A stretch of 64,000 nt of DNA from Streptomyces puniciscabiei (GCF_006715785.1 NZ_VFNX01000001.1:5498001-5562000), one strand, 5' to 3'; counted from the first letter of the stretch, positions 1 through 9,196 are shown. Notes: a model not told the origin generated them from the letters alone. A program made the numbers and translations.

Positions 1-544
1 AGTCCCAGGCGGTGGTCAGCGCACCGCCCGCCACCGGACCGAGCGCCACGGCCAGCGAACCGCCCGCCGCCCAGGTCGCCACCGCGCGGGCCCGCCGCGC
101 CGGCTCCCGGTACGCCTGCCGCACCAGCGCCAGCGTGGCCGGGAGCACCACGGCCGCCGCGACGCCCTGGACCACCCGCGCGCCGATCAGGGCCGGCAGG
201 TTCGGCGCCAGTCCGCAGGCCGCCGAGGCGAGCGTGAACACGCTGGTGCCGAGGGCGAACGCCCGGCTCGCCCCGGTCCGGTCGGAGAAGGCCCCGGTGG
301 ACAGCATCAGCGCGGCGAAGGCCAGCGTGTAGGCGTCCACCACCCACTGCAGGCCGGACATCCCGCCGCCCAGGGAGGAGCCGATCGCGGGCAGCGCCAC
401 ATTGACCACGGACGCGTCGAGGCAGATCAGCGCGAAGCCGAGCAGGGCGGCGGTGAGGGTGAGCGCGGCGGAGGACCGTGTGGGTCCCAAGTCTCCTTCC
501 GCAGGGGCGAGTTGTGCGGCCCTGGGCATCTGGTTCGTTGACAT
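1..544 (-). CDS. MFS drug:H+ antiporter, DHA2-like (partial, C-terminus outside window)
   Basis: This is the N-terminal 181 codons of a major facilitator, read on the minus strand from ATG at 544. The protein starts MSTNQMPRAAQL. A short cytoplasmic tail is followed by a first helix with the signature LDASVVNVALPAIG, then LQWVVDAYTLAFAALML, a loop-2/3 motif (GAFSDRTGASRAFALG), and antiporter motif C (LGPVAGGAL). These are typical of 14-TM DHA2 exporters, which pump drugs or other amphiphiles out across the cytoplasmic membrane using the proton gradient. It is divergent from the regulator starting at 615, 70 bp apart, so that regulator may control it (inference). The substrate cannot be read from the sequence. 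Confidence 0.88.
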   Translation of the reverse strand, partial: MSTNQMPRAAQLAPAEGDLGPTRSSAALTLTAALLGFALICLDASVVNVALPAIGSSLGGGMSGLQWVVDAYTLAFAALMLSTGAFSDRTGASRAFALGTSVFTLASAACGLAPNLPALIGARVVQGVAAAVVLPATLALVRQAYREPARRARAVATWAAGGSLAVALGPVAGGALTTAWD

Positions 545-614
545 GTCCCCATGGTGCGGAGCTCCGCCGCCGTACAGTAGTGGCCTGAATGCCATACGCC
601 CGGAGGTTCTGGCC

Positions 615-1607
615 ATGCCGCACCGTGTCGCCGTCATCGCACCCTCGCCGGTCTCGATGTTCAACCTCGCGATTCCCGAGATGCTGTTCGGCAAGGTGGA
701 GGTGGACGGCCGGCCGTGCTACGAGGTGATCGTCTGCACCGCGGACCCGGGCCCGGTCCCCACCACCGGCGGACTCGACCTGTACGTACGCCACGGGCTC
801 GACGCGGTGCGGGATGCGGACACGGTGGTCGTCGCGGGCACCGGCGCCCCGTTCGAGCCGGAGCCCCGGATCGTGGCCGCCGTCCGTGCGGCCGCCGCCG
901 ACGGCAAGCGGATCGCCTCCATCTGCACCGGCGCCTTCCAGCTCGCCGAGGCGGGCCTGCTGCACGGCCGCAGGGCCACCACGTACTGGGCGCACGCCGA
1001 CGAACTGCGCAAGCGGTACCCCCAGGTCCAGCTGCAGGGTGACGTCCTCTACGTCCAGGACGGGCCGTACGTCACCTCCTCCGGCTACGCCGCCGGCATC
1101 GACCTGTGCCTGCACCTCATCCGCACCGACTACGGCGCCGCCGTCGCCAACGAGGTCGCCCGCCTCGCCCTGGTCGCCCCGGTCCGCCCCGGCGGCCAGA
1201 CCCAGTTCGCCCACACCCCGCTGCCGCCCGAGCGCGGCACCGCCTGCGCCGACACCCGCGGCTGGGCCATGCGCCACCTCGACAAGCCGCTCACCCTCAC
1301 CGACCTGGCCCGGCACGCCGGGGTCTCGGTGCGCACACTCACCCGCCGCTTCCACGCGGAGAGCGGGGTCAGCCCCCTGCAGTGGCTCCTCCACCAGCGC
1401 ATCGAGCGCGCCAAGGAACTCCTGGAGACCACCACGCTGCCCATGGACCAGGTGGCCACCGCCTGCGGCCTCGGCACGGCCGACTCCCTGCGCGCCCACC
1501 TGGTCCGCCGCACCGGCCTCACCCCGAGTGCGTACCGGGCCCAGTTCAGCCGCCTCGGAACCGGGTCCGGAACCACGTCCGGTGCGGTCACGTCCTCCGT
1601 TGCATGA
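615..1607 (+). CDS. GlxA-type regulator: DJ-1/PfpI domain plus AraC HTH
   Basis: A 330-aa transcription factor. Residues 1 to about 170 form a DJ-1/PfpI (class I glutamine amidotransferase-like) domain with the nucleophile-elbow cysteine in SICTGAF at C104. Residues about 210-320 carry two AraC-type helix-turn-helices (LTLTDLARHAGVSVRTLTRRF and MDQVATACGLGTADSLRAHLVRRTG). ATG 615 is chosen because GGAGG lies 8 nt upstream and the protein then begins directly with the first beta strand (HRVAVIAPSP). The frame is open further upstream but encodes nothing domain-like. Proteins of this class usually activate neighbouring genes in response to an unknown small ligand. Likely targets are the divergent exporter and the overlapping acetyltransferase. 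Confidence 0.9.
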   Translation: MPHRVAVIAPSPVSMFNLAIPEMLFGKVEVDGRPCYEVIVCTADPGPVPTTGGLDLYVRHGLDAVRDADTVVVAGTGAPFEPEPRIVAAVRAAAADGKRIASICTGAFQLAEAGLLHGRRATTYWAHADELRKRYPQVQLQGDVLYVQDGPYVTSSGYAAGIDLCLHLIRTDYGAAVANEVARLALVAPVRPGGQTQFAHTPLPPERGTACADTRGWAMRHLDKPLTLTDLARHAGVSVRTLTRRFHAESGVSPLQWLLHQRIERAKELLETTTLPMDQVATACGLGTADSLRAHLVRRTGLTPSAYRAQFSRLGTGSGTTSGAVTSSVA

Positions 1608-2110
1608 TCAGTCAACGTGTCACGAGCGGCCCGGTGATCCGTACCGCCCTGCCCGCCGAGGCCGAGGTCATCGCCGAGCTTCACCTCCGGGCCCGTTCGA
1701 CGTACTACCCGGACGGTGTCCCGCAGGCCGATTTCGACTGGACCGAGGCCTGGCGGGCCTCCATCGGGCGTCCCGACGGCCAGGTGCTGTGCGCCGTCGA
1801 GCAGGGCCGGATCGTCGGCATCGCCTCCTTCCGCCCCCCGGAGGGCGCCTGCGCCGACACCGTCAAGCTCTTCCAGTTCCACGTCGACCCCGACCACTGG
1901 CGCTCCGGGATCGGTACGGCCCTGCACGCGGCCTGTGTGGAGGAGTGGCGGGTGGGTGGCAAGCGCACGGCGGTCCTCGACGTCCACGTGGACAACCGAC
2001 GGGCCCAGGCCTTCTACGACCGCCAGGGCTGGGCGCCGGACCCGGAGAACCCGCCGGCCGAGGGCGACCACCACCTCTTCCTGAGGTACGCCGTGCCACC
2101 CCGGGAATGA
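1604..2110 (+). CDS. GNAT family N-acetyltransferase
   Basis: A 168-aa single-domain GNAT protein. The acetyl-CoA binding region is visible as FQFHVDPDHWRSGIGTALH (R-x-x-G-x-G/A type loop). It is followed by AVLDVHVDNRRAQAFYDRQGW, the typical beta5-alpha4 end of the fold. The start ATG overlaps the stop of the upstream regulator (ATGA at 1604-1607), so the two are translationally coupled and probably one operon. Substrate is unknown; small amines, antibiotics or protein N-termini are all possible for this family. Confidence 0.88.
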   Translation: MISQRVTSGPVIRTALPAEAEVIAELHLRARSTYYPDGVPQADFDWTEAWRASIGRPDGQVLCAVEQGRIVGIASFRPPEGACADTVKLFQFHVDPDHWRSGIGTALHAACVEEWRVGGKRTAVLDVHVDNRRAQAFYDRQGWAPDPENPPAEGDHHLFLRYAVPPRE

Positions 2111-2185
2111 AACGCGCTGCTTGAACGTTCACGTACCAGCCGGAGAGAGCCTCCGCGCCCGTACGACCCGAAGAGAGCCGAAGAC

Positions 2186-2902
2186 ATGCGCGTCGAGATC
2201 TGGAGCGACATCGCCTGCCCCTGGTGCTATGTGGGCAAGGCCCGCTTCGAGAAGGCGCTGGCTGCCTTCCCGCACCGCGAGGACGTCGAGGTCGTGCACC
2301 GCTCCTTCGAGCTGGACCCGGGCCGCGCCAAGGGCGACGTCCAGCCGGTGATCACCATGCTGACCAGGAAGTACGGCATGAGCGAGGCCCAGGCCGAGGC
2401 CGGCGAGGACAACCTCGGTGCCCAGGCCGCCGCCGAGGGCCTGGACTACCGCACCCGGGGCCGCGACCACGGCAACACCTTCGACATGCACCGCCTGCTG
2501 CACTTCGCCAAGGAGCAGGGCAGGCAGGACGAGCTGATCCAGATCCTGTACCGGGCCAACTTCGCCGAGGAGCGGTCCGTCTTCACCGAGGGCGACGAGC
2601 GGCTCGTCGAACTCGCCGTGGAGGCCGGTCTCGACGCCGAGGCCGCCCGCGCGGTGCTCGCCGACCCCTCCCGCTACGCCGAGGAGGTCCGCGCCGACGA
2701 GCGCGAGGCCGCCCAGCTCGGCGCGAACGGCGTGCCCTTCTTCGTCCTCGACCGCACGTACGGCGTCTCCGGCGCCCAGCCCGCCGAGGTCTTCACCCGG
2801 GCGCTGACCCAGGCCTGGGGCGAGCGCTCCCCGCTGAAGCTGGTCGAGCAGACCGGTGCCGACGCCTGCGGCCCGGACGGGTGCGCGGTGCCGCAGCACT
2901 GA
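2186..2902 (+). CDS. DsbA family oxidoreductase (FrnE-like)
   Basis: A 238-aa cytoplasmic thioredoxin-fold protein with no signal peptide. The redox motif C-P-W-C is at residues 11-14 (IWSDIACPWCYVGK). An alpha-helical insertion follows, then the cis-Pro region NGVPFFVLDRTYGVSGAQ near residue 190. A second pair of cysteines sits at the C-terminus (DACGPDGC). This layout matches the FrnE/DSBA-like group of polyketide and oxidative-stress associated oxidoreductases. It is on the same strand as the acetyltransferase, 75 bp downstream, and probably has its own RBS (AGAGCCGAAG). Its partner is unknown. Confidence 0.9.
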   Translation: MRVEIWSDIACPWCYVGKARFEKALAAFPHREDVEVVHRSFELDPGRAKGDVQPVITMLTRKYGMSEAQAEAGEDNLGAQAAAEGLDYRTRGRDHGNTFDMHRLLHFAKEQGRQDELIQILYRANFAEERSVFTEGDERLVELAVEAGLDAEAARAVLADPSRYAEEVRADEREAAQLGANGVPFFVLDRTYGVSGAQPAEVFTRALTQAWGERSPLKLVEQTGADACGPDGCAVPQH

Positions 2903-2925
2903 GAAACCGCAGGTCGGCCCGGACG

Positions 2926-2962
2926 TATAAGGCTTCCTAAGCGGATCCACGTAAAAATCCGC
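2926..2962 (+). promoter_or_regulatory. Possible -10 box and small inverted repeat before the class V gene
   Basis: A TATAAG hexamer at 2926-2931 is followed by a 6-bp inverted repeat, GCGGAT (2941-2946) and ATCCGC (2957-2962), lying just before ATG 2964. No good Shine-Dalgarno sequence is visible, so the hairpin could influence initiation. No clear -35 is seen. This is tentative. Confidence 0.3.
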
Positions 2963-2963
2963 A

Positions 2964-4061
2964 ATGGACTACGACTTCACGGGGCCGCACAGTGGTCCCA
3001 TGGAGACCACGGAGACGTTCGACAGCCGCGTCCGCGCCGAGTTCGCCCCCAAGAGCACCTATCTCAACACCGCCAGCAACAGCCTGCTGCCCGCCCGCAC
3101 CGTCGCCGCCCTGCACGAGGCGGCGCTGCTGCGGGCCGAGGGCCGGCCGCTGATCCCGCTGCACGAGGACGTGGAGGCCTGCCGGGCCGGATACGGCCGG
3201 CTCGCCGGCGTCCCCGCCACCCGGGTGGCCGCGGGCGCCTCGGTCGCGGCGCACACCGGGGTGATCGCCGCCTCGCTGCCCGCCGGCGCGGAGGTCCTCA
3301 CCGCCGAGGACGACTTCACCTCCGTACTGAACCCGTTCCACGTCCGCGGTGACCTCAAGGTCCGCACGGTCCCGCTGGAGCGGATCGCCGAGTCGGTCCG
3401 CCCCGGCACCGCGCTGGTCGCGGTCAGCGCCGCCCAGTCCGCCGACGGGCGCCTCGCCGGCCTGGCCGCCCTCAGGGAGGCCGCCCGCGCGCACGGGGCA
3501 CGCACCTACGTCGACTTCTCCCAGGCCGCCGGCTGGCTGCCGATGGACGCGGACGCCTACGACTTCACCGCCACGGTCTCCTTCAAGTGGCTGCTCGGCC
3601 CGCACGGCGCGGCCTTCCTCACGGTCCCCGAGGACTTCGGCGGGCTGAGCCCGGTGCTCGCCGGCTGGGTCGCGGCCGAGCAGCCGTGGGACAGCTGTTA
3701 CGGCCCGGTCGCCGAACTCGCCCACTCCGCACGGCGATTCGATCTCACCCACGCCCTGTTCACCTTCGCGGGCCTGCGTCGCTCGCTGGAGCTGATCGAG
3801 GAACTGGGCGTCGCCGCCGTGCACGCCCACGACGTCGCCCTCGCCGACCGGTTCCGGGCGGGGCTGGCCGCCCTCGGCCACGAGCCGGTGCCCGCCCCGG
3901 GCTCGGCGATCGTCTCGGTGCCGGAACTCGGCTCCCGGCAGCCCGAGTTGAGCGAGGCGGGCATCGAGGTCTCCAACCGCGCGGGCAACCTCCGCGCGTC
4001 CTTCCACCTCTTCAACACCCCCGCCGACGTCGACCGTCTGCTGGACGCGCTGGCCGGCTGA
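2964..4061 (+). CDS. Class V aminotransferase-fold PLP enzyme
   Basis: A 365-aa fold-type I PLP protein. The N-terminus TYLNTASNSLLPARTVAALHEA is the class V opening. The Schiff-base lysine is expected in TATVSFKWLLGPHG (about residue 208), and the small domain ends IEVSNRAGNLRASFHLFNTPADVDRLLDAL. The overall shape is close to the EgtE/cysteine-desulfurase-like group, so a C-S lyase or transaminase activity is plausible. No ergothioneine genes are adjacent, so the name stays general. ATG 2964 gives the longest form. ATG 3000 (METTETFDSRVRAEF) is an equally credible start because the first 12 residues look unstructured. It converges on ectD across a strong terminator. Confidence 0.82.
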   Translation: MDYDFTGPHSGPMETTETFDSRVRAEFAPKSTYLNTASNSLLPARTVAALHEAALLRAEGRPLIPLHEDVEACRAGYGRLAGVPATRVAAGASVAAHTGVIAASLPAGAEVLTAEDDFTSVLNPFHVRGDLKVRTVPLERIAESVRPGTALVAVSAAQSADGRLAGLAALREAARAHGARTYVDFSQAAGWLPMDADAYDFTATVSFKWLLGPHGAAFLTVPEDFGGLSPVLAGWVAAEQPWDSCYGPVAELAHSARRFDLTHALFTFAGLRRSLELIEELGVAAVHAHDVALADRFRAGLAALGHEPVPAPGSAIVSVPELGSRQPELSEAGIEVSNRAGNLRASFHLFNTPADVDRLLDALAG

Positions 4062-4065
4062 CCCG

Positions 4066-4110
4066 ACCGGGCCGGGGCGTCCCGTCCCACACAGGAGGCC
4101 CCGGCCCGGT
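4066..4110. terminator. Bidirectional terminator between class V gene and ectD
   Basis: A perfect 13-bp inverted repeat, ACCGGGCCGGGGC at 4066-4078 and its complement at 4098-4110, has a 19-nt loop and is followed by TGCTTTC. It sits in the 62-bp gap between convergent genes and can serve both strands. Confidence 0.75.
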
Positions 4111-4123
4111 TGCTTTCGAGCGG

Positions 4124-5029
4124 TTACCGCACCGGAGTGAAGTCCCGGGCGCCGATGAACTCAGGTCGCCGCACGGGCGCCGCGAACGGCTCCACCGCAG
4201 CGTTCTCCACGCTGTTGAACACGATGAAGACGTTGCTGCGCGGGAACGGCGTGATGTTGTCGCCCGAGCCGTGCATGCAGTTGCAGTCGAACCAGGTCGC
4301 CGAGCCGGCCCTGCCGGTGAACAGCCGGATGCCGTGCTCGCCCGCCAGCGCGGTCAGCGCCTCGTCCGAGGGCGTGCCCGCGTCCTGCATCTGCAGCGAC
4401 TTCTTGTAGTTGTCCTTGGGCGTGGCGCCGGCGCAGCCCAGGAACGTCCGGTGCGAACCCGGCATGATCATCAGGCCGCCGTTGGTGTCGAAGTTCTCGG
4501 TCAGCGCGATCGAGACGGACACCGTGCGCATGTTCGGCAGACCGTCCTCGGCGTGCCAGGTCTCGAAGTCCGAGTGCCAGTAGAAGCCGCTCGCGCCGAA
4601 GCCGGGCTTGACGTTGATCCGGGACTGGTGGACGTACACGTCCGAGCCGAGGATCTGCCGGGCGCGCCCGACGACCCGCGGATCGCGCACCAGGTTCGCG
4701 AACACCTCGCTGATCCGGTGCACCTCGAAGACCGAGCGGATCTCCTTGGACTTCGGCTCGACGATGGAGCGCTCGTCGGCGCGGATCGCCGGGTCGGTGA
4801 CCAGCCGGTCCAGCTCGCGCTTGTAGACCTCGACCTCGTCCGGGGTGATCAGCTCGTCGATGGCGAGGAAGCCGTCATGCTCGTACGCCTGCAGGTCGGC
4901 CGTGGTGATCGGGCCCGGGGTGTCCGGGGAGCCCCAGACGACCGGGTCCTGGCGCGGGACGGTCACCTCGGTGGTGCCGCGGGTCGGGTAGAGATCCTTC
5001 ACGGGGGCGGTGTTCGTGGCAGTGGTCAT
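4124..5029 (-). CDS. ectD: Ectoine hydroxylase EctD
   Basis: A 301-aa non-heme Fe(II)/2-oxoglutarate dioxygenase that converts ectoine to 5-hydroxyectoine in the cytoplasm. The iron triad is visible: H152-S-D154 in FYWHSDFETWH and H253 in NCMHGSGDN. The region between (DGLPNMRTVSVSIALTENFDTNGGLMIMPGSH, in part) carries the family signature for ligand binding. Length matches the usual ~300 aa. ATG 5029 lies just 5 bp after the ectC stop. An upstream extension of the frame runs through ectC and is rejected. It is the last gene of ectABCD, so the strain can probably make both compatible solutes. Confidence 0.96.
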   Translation of the reverse strand: MTTATNTAPVKDLYPTRGTTEVTVPRQDPVVWGSPDTPGPITTADLQAYEHDGFLAIDELITPDEVEVYKRELDRLVTDPAIRADERSIVEPKSKEIRSVFEVHRISEVFANLVRDPRVVGRARQILGSDVYVHQSRINVKPGFGASGFYWHSDFETWHAEDGLPNMRTVSVSIALTENFDTNGGLMIMPGSHRTFLGCAGATPKDNYKKSLQMQDAGTPSDEALTALAGEHGIRLFTGRAGSATWFDCNCMHGSGDNITPFPRSNVFIVFNSVENAAVEPFAAPVRRPEFIGARDFTPVR

Positions 5030-5034
5030 GGTTC

Positions 5035-5439
5035 TCACACCTCCTCGGGCTCGGTGAGCAGCGGGTAGACGCCGTTCTCGTCGTGGTCCTCCCGTCCGGT
5101 CACCGGCGGGTTGAACACGCAGATGCAGTGGAAGTCCTCCTTGACGCGCAGCGTGTGCCGCTCGTGCCCGTCGAGGAGGTACATGGTGCCGGGCGTGATG
5201 GTGTACGTCGTCCCGGCCTCGTGGTCGGTCAGTTCGGCCTCGCCCTTGGTGCAGACGACGGCCTCGATGTGGTTGGCGTACCACATCGACGTCTCGGTCC
5301 CGGCGTACAGGACGGTCTCGTGCAGGGAGAAGCCGACCCGCTCCTTGGCGAGGACGATCCGCTTGCTCTCCCAGGTACCGGACTTCGCCCTGACGTGCCG
5401 GTCGGTGCCTTCGATCTCCTTGAAGGATCGGACGATCAC
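5035..5439 (-). CDS. ectC: L-ectoine synthase EctC
   Basis: A 134-aa cupin enzyme that cyclises N-gamma-acetyl-2,4-diaminobutyrate to ectoine. It begins [20 protein letters not shown] and contains the family's [20 protein letters not shown] and [17 protein letters not shown] cupin strands. The GTG at 5439 is chosen because EctC proteins start with this (M/V)IVRSF sequence and AGGAG lies about 10 nt upstream. An in-frame ATG further upstream adds 15 poor residues. It sits between ectB (22-bp gap) and ectD. Confidence 0.96.
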   Translation of the reverse strand: MIVRSFKEIEGTDRHVRAKSGTWESKRIVLAKERVGFSLHETVLYAGTETSMWYANHIEAVVCTKGEAELTDHEAGTTYTITPGTMYLLDGHERHTLRVKEDFHCICVFNPPVTGREDHDENGVYPLLTEPEEV

Positions 5440-5461
5440 AGTGGTGCAACTCCTAGTCGGA

Positions 5462-6733
5462 TCAGGCGGTTTCGCGGACGGCACGGGCGAGCACGCTCAG
5501 GCCCTCGTCCAGCTCGTCGGGGGTGACGGTGAGGGCGGGCAGCAGCTTGACGACCTCGCCCTCGGGGCCGGACGTCTCGATGAGCAGCCCGAGCTCGAAG
5601 GCCCGCCGCGCGATGCGGGACGCCCGGCCCTTGTCGTGGAACTCCATGCCCCACACCAGGCCGCGCCCGCGGTACTCCTTCACGTCGGCGAGGTTCTCCT
5701 CGGTGATGGCGATCAGCGCCTGCTCGACCTGCTCACCACGGGCCCGGGTCTGCTTCTCCATCGCCGAGCCGTCGGTCCAGTACGTCTCCAGCGCCGCGGT
5801 GGCGGTGACGAACGCGGGGTTGTTGCCGCGGAAGGTGCCGTTGTGTTCACCCGGCTCCCAGACGTCCAGTTCCGGCTTGAACAGGCACAGCGACATCGGC
5901 AGCCCGTAGCCGCTGATGGACTTGGAGACGGTGACGATGTCGGGCGTGATCCCGGCCTCCTCGAACGAGAAGAAGGCACCCGTCCGCCCGCACCCCATCT
6001 GGATGTCGTCGACGATCAGCAGCATGTCCTGCCGCTCGCACAGCTCCTTCAGCGCGCGCAGCCACTCGGGCCGGGCCACGTTGATGCCGCCCTCGCCCTG
6101 CACGGTCTCCACGATCACCGCGGCGGGCTTGTTGAGGCCGGAACCCTGGTCCTCCAGCAGCCGCTCGAACCACAGGAAGTCCGGCACGGTGCCGTCGAAG
6201 TAGTTGTCGAACGGCATCGGCGTGCCGTGCACCAGCGGGATCCCGGCGCCGGCCCGCTTGAAGGCGTTGCCGGTGACGGCGAGCGAGCCGAGCGACATAC
6301 CGTGGAAGGCGTTCGTGAAGGACACGATGGCCTCGCGCCCCTTCACCTTCCGCGCCAGTTTCAGCGCCGACTCCACGGCGTTGGTGCCGGTCGGCCCCGG
6401 GAACATGACCTTGTACGGCAGATCGCGCGGGCGCAGCACCAGATCCTGGAAGGTCTGCAGGAAGGACCGCTTGGCCGTGGTCGACATGTCGAGCCCGTGG
6501 GTCACCCCGTCACGCGCCAGATAGTCGATCAACGCCCGTTTGAGTACGGGATTGTTGTGGCCGTAGTTGAGTGAGCCGGCCCCGGCGAAGAAGTCGAGGT
6601 AGACATGACCGTCCTCGTCGAACATCCGGCTGCCCTGCGCGCGGTCGAAGACCGTGGGCCAGCCGCGGCAGTAGCTGCGCACCTCGGACTCGAGTGTCTC
6701 GAAGACGCTGAGGTCGGGCTGGGTGATGGTCAC
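5462..6733 (-). CDS. ectB: Diaminobutyrate--2-oxoglutarate transaminase EctB
   Basis: A 423-aa class III PLP aminotransferase that makes L-2,4-diaminobutyrate from aspartate semialdehyde and glutamate, the first committed step of ectoine synthesis. Clear signatures are [15 protein letters not shown] near the N-terminus, the [16 protein letters not shown] phosphate-binding segment, the aspartate of [15 protein letters not shown], and the PLP lysine in [16 protein letters not shown]. Full family length. The start is GTG 6733, 24 bp downstream of the ectA stop, so it is in the same operon. Confidence 0.97.
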   Translation of the reverse strand: MTITQPDLSVFETLESEVRSYCRGWPTVFDRAQGSRMFDEDGHVYLDFFAGAGSLNYGHNNPVLKRALIDYLARDGVTHGLDMSTTAKRSFLQTFQDLVLRPRDLPYKVMFPGPTGTNAVESALKLARKVKGREAIVSFTNAFHGMSLGSLAVTGNAFKRAGAGIPLVHGTPMPFDNYFDGTVPDFLWFERLLEDQGSGLNKPAAVIVETVQGEGGINVARPEWLRALKELCERQDMLLIVDDIQMGCGRTGAFFSFEEAGITPDIVTVSKSISGYGLPMSLCLFKPELDVWEPGEHNGTFRGNNPAFVTATAALETYWTDGSAMEKQTRARGEQVEQALIAITEENLADVKEYRGRGLVWGMEFHDKGRASRIARRAFELGLLIETSGPEGEVVKLLPALTVTPDELDEGLSVLARAVRETA

Positions 6734-6757
6734 GGTGAATCGCTCCTCAGTGGGCTT

Positions 6758-7276
6758 TCAGTGGGGGGTGGCGTCGGTCAACGGGCCGATGCGGTAGAGG
6801 ACTTCGGGGTCGTGCGGGCCGTCCGGGAACAGCTCGGCGGGGAACAGCACCTCGCGCTCCAGGCGGGCGCCGTGGCGGGCGGCGAACGAGGTGAACAGCC
6901 GCTCGGAGGCGGTGTTGCCGGGCGTGATGGTGGTCTCCACGTCGGTGATGCCGCGCTCGGCGGCGAGCCGTGCGGTCAGCCCGTCCAGCAGCCGGGCGGC
7001 GATGCCGTGCCCCCGGTACGCCGCGTCGACGGCGACCTGCCACACGAGCAGCGTGCGGGGGCGCTCCGGCCGCACATAGCCGGTGACGAAGCCGACCGGC
7101 TCCCCGTCCGCACCGCGCGCCACCGCCGAGGTGCCGGCGAAGTCCCGGCACCACAGCAGATAGCTGTACGAGGAGTTCAGGTCGAGGGTTTTCGAGTCCT
7201 TGGCGAGACGCCAGAGCGAGGCTCCGTCCGTCACCGCCGGCTGGTCGACGATCAGGTCTGCGGGTGCGGCAGTCAT
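6758..7276 (-). CDS. ectA: Diaminobutyrate acetyltransferase EctA
   Basis: A 172-aa GNAT enzyme that acetylates L-2,4-diaminobutyrate at the gamma nitrogen. The substrate-binding stretch LDLNSSYSYLLWCRDFAGTS is diagnostic for EctA. The acetyl-CoA loop is WQVAVDAAYRGHGIAARLLD, and ETTITPGNTASERLF follows. It is the first gene of ectABCD. The minus-strand promoter must lie in the AT-richer 7277-7531 interval. Ectoine operons are generally induced by osmotic or heat stress; that control is inferred from the family. Confidence 0.96.
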   Translation of the reverse strand: MTAAPADLIVDQPAVTDGASLWRLAKDSKTLDLNSSYSYLLWCRDFAGTSAVARGADGEPVGFVTGYVRPERPRTLLVWQVAVDAAYRGHGIAARLLDGLTARLAAERGITDVETTITPGNTASERLFTSFAARHGARLEREVLFPAELFPDGPHDPEVLYRIGPLTDATPH

Positions 7277-7531
7277 GCGGCACGAATTTAGCGAGGCGAA
7301 TTAGGAAATGCACGGGCGTCGTCGCTGTGCCGCACAGAGGGCATGCCGAAATGCCAGGATTGACCCGCATGAAATCGGGACAAAGCCACCGCGCTGTGGA
7401 GTGTGTCACACCACGGAAACCGTCAGAAAACCGCTAGGAAACTTCCCTGTTTAGCCTTGCAAAAAGCGGGCAGAAGAAGATGGGAAGCTGCCGCCCGGGA
7501 AATTCGCGGGAATTGTGAAACTAAATTGAAT
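7277..7531. promoter_or_regulatory. ectA upstream region
   Basis: This 255-bp non-coding interval contains the promoter of the ectABCD operon (minus strand) and the 3' end region of the DinB gene. It is strikingly AT-richer than its surroundings, especially 7410-7530, where short A/T runs (gaaaactt, caaaaag, ctaaattgaattc) occur. I could not assign a confident -10/-35 pair or an operator. No RNA gene is visible. Confidence 0.5.
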
Positions 7532-8071
7532 TCATGCTCCGGTGACCCCGTCGATTCGTTCACGCAGAATGTCGGCATGTCCGTTGTGCCGGGCGTACTC
7601 CTCGATGAGGTGGATCAGCACCCAGCGCACGCTGACCTCGGTGCCGGCCAGCGGCTCGTCGACGATCCGTCCGGTGTCCTCCAGGGACCGCCCGGCGAGC
7701 AGCTCCCGCCCGCGCGCGACCTCCCACCGCCAGGCGTCCAGCGCCTCCTCCAGCCCCCGCTCCGGATCGAGGGCGTACCCCGTCCCCTCCTCGAACACCG
7801 GCGGCACGTCCAGCCCGGCCAGCACCCGCTGGAACCAGTTCCGCTCGACCTCGGCCAGGTGCTGCACCAGTCCGAGCAGCGTCAACTCCGACGGCTCCGC
7901 CGAGGCCTGCCGCACCTGTGCGTCGTCCAGCCCCCGGCACTTGAGCTCCAGCGTGGCGCGATGGAAGTCCAGCCAGCCCTCCAGCATGGGGCGCTCCGGC
8001 CCGGTCAGCGAGGGGATGGGCCGGCCGTCGGGGAGGGTGTGCGGGGCCTGGGGCGTCTGGTCCGTGGTCAT
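7532..8071 (-). CDS. DinB family protein (DUF664-type)
   Basis: A 179-aa four-helix DinB/YfiT-like metalloenzyme. The helix-bundle histidines appear as [20 protein letters not shown] and [25 protein letters not shown], the usual H...HxxxH arrangement of this superfamily. Members include mycothiol-dependent transferases and detoxification enzymes in actinobacteria, so a thiol-transfer role is possible but not shown. It lies between ectA and an aminotransferase with 81 bp upstream, and may be monocistronic. Confidence 0.85.
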   Translation of the reverse strand: MTTDQTPQAPHTLPDGRPIPSLTGPERPMLEGWLDFHRATLELKCRGLDDAQVRQASAEPSELTLLGLVQHLAEVERNWFQRVLAGLDVPPVFEEGTGYALDPERGLEEALDAWRWEVARGRELLAGRSLEDTGRIVDEPLAGTEVSVRWVLIHLIEEYARHNGHADILRERIDGVTGA

Positions 8072-8152
8072 GCGGGCAGGGTGACACGGGCCACTGACAT
8101 CGAAACCCGGCCGAGCCGGAGGGACGGCCCTTTCCGGCCGACCGGGCCGGCG

Positions 8153-9196
8153 TCACACGCCGAGTGCCGCCCCCAGTGCCGTCAGGCACCTCTCCACCGT
8201 CTCCGGCGAGGCGTCCGCCCCGTAGTGGTTGACCCGGATCATCTCCTTGGCCAGCGCACCCCCGCCCGCGGCCAGCGGCACCGCGGGGTCGCTCTCCAGC
8301 GCCCGGGCCACCACCTCCGACGCCACCACCCCCGGGGGCACCCGAAGCGTCGTAGCCACCGGCGCCGCGTCCTTCTCGTCGTACACGTACGGCTCGAGTC
8401 CCCCGCCCAGGGCGACCGCCCCCGACCGCGTCGCCAGCGCAGCGCGCCGGTGCCGCGCCATCACCTCGTCGAGCCCCACCGACTCGATCCGCTCCAGACA
8501 CGCCTGGAGCGCCAGCATCTCCAGCTGCGCCGGAGCATGCGGCAGCGCGGCGCGGCCGGCGTCGATCCAGCGCTCCTTCCAGTCCAGCAGGGACAGATAG
8601 GAGCGGCGCGGCGCGTTCGGGTTGGCCGCCATCCGGGCCCAGGCCCGCTCGCTCACCGAGATCGCCGACACCCCCGCCGGACCGCCCATCGCCTTCTGCG
8701 CACCGATCACGCACAGGTCCACGCCCCACGCGTCCGGCAGCACGGGCTCCGCGCCCACGGAGGCGACCGCGTCCAGGTAGAAGAGCGCGCCCTGTTCCCG
8801 TACCGCCTCGCCGATCTCCGCGACCGGGTTGGTGTTGCCGGTCGCCGCCTCCGCGTGCACCAGCGACACGAAGTCGATCTCCGGGTGCTCGGCGAACGCC
8901 TCCCGGACCTGGTCGGCGGTCACCGCCGTGTGGAAGGGCACGGAGAGGTCGTGCACGGTCGCCCCCGCGTCCCGGAGCCAGTTGCCGAAGGTCTGCCCGT
9001 ACGGGCCCGTGATCACGTTCAGGGCCACCGTGCCCGGACCGGCCGCCGCACGGATCGCGCCCTCCAGCGGCAGCAACGCCTCGCCCTGGGTGATCAGCAC
9101 GTCCTGGCGGGTGTCCAGCAGCCTGGCGACCCCGTCCTCGATGGCGGCGAAGCGCTCGGCACTCAGCGGGGGCAGGTCGAGGAAGGGGTGGGTCAC
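8153..9196 (-). CDS. Alanine-glyoxylate/serine-type PLP aminotransferase
   Basis: A 347-aa class V aminotransferase. It shows GEALLPLEGAIRAAAGPG (cofactor region), VHAEAATGNTNPVAEIGEAV, the aspartate of LFYLDAVASVGAEPV, and the PLP lysine in CVIGAQKAMGGPAGVSAISV. The C-terminal domain ends AKEMIRVNHYGADASPETVERCLTALG. GTG 9196 is chosen because the protein then starts VTHPFLDLPPLS like its relatives. The in-frame ATG at 9274 adds a low-complexity leader and intrudes on the divergent promoter. The divergent neighbour is an amino-acid ABC transporter, suggesting linked import and transamination of an amino acid (inference). Confidence 0.86.
   Translation of the reverse strand: MTHPFLDLPPLSAERFAAIEDGVARLLDTRQDVLITQGEALLPLEGAIRAAAGPGTVALNVITGPYGQTFGNWLRDAGATVHDLSVPFHTAVTADQVREAFAEHPEIDFVSLVHAEAATGNTNPVAEIGEAVREQGALFYLDAVASVGAEPVLPDAWGVDLCVIGAQKAMGGPAGVSAISVSERAWARMAANPNAPRRSYLSLLDWKERWIDAGRAALPHAPAQLEMLALQACLERIESVGLDEVMARHRRAALATRSGAVALGGGLEPYVYDEKDAAPVATTLRVPPGVVASEVVARALESDPAVPLAAGGGALAKEMIRVNHYGADASPETVERCLTALGAALGV

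Noticed and set aside
5440..5484. Upstream ATG for EctC
   Set aside because: Adds 15 residues not seen in EctC proteins and lacks an RBS; the GTG at 5439 has AGGAG and the family N-terminus.
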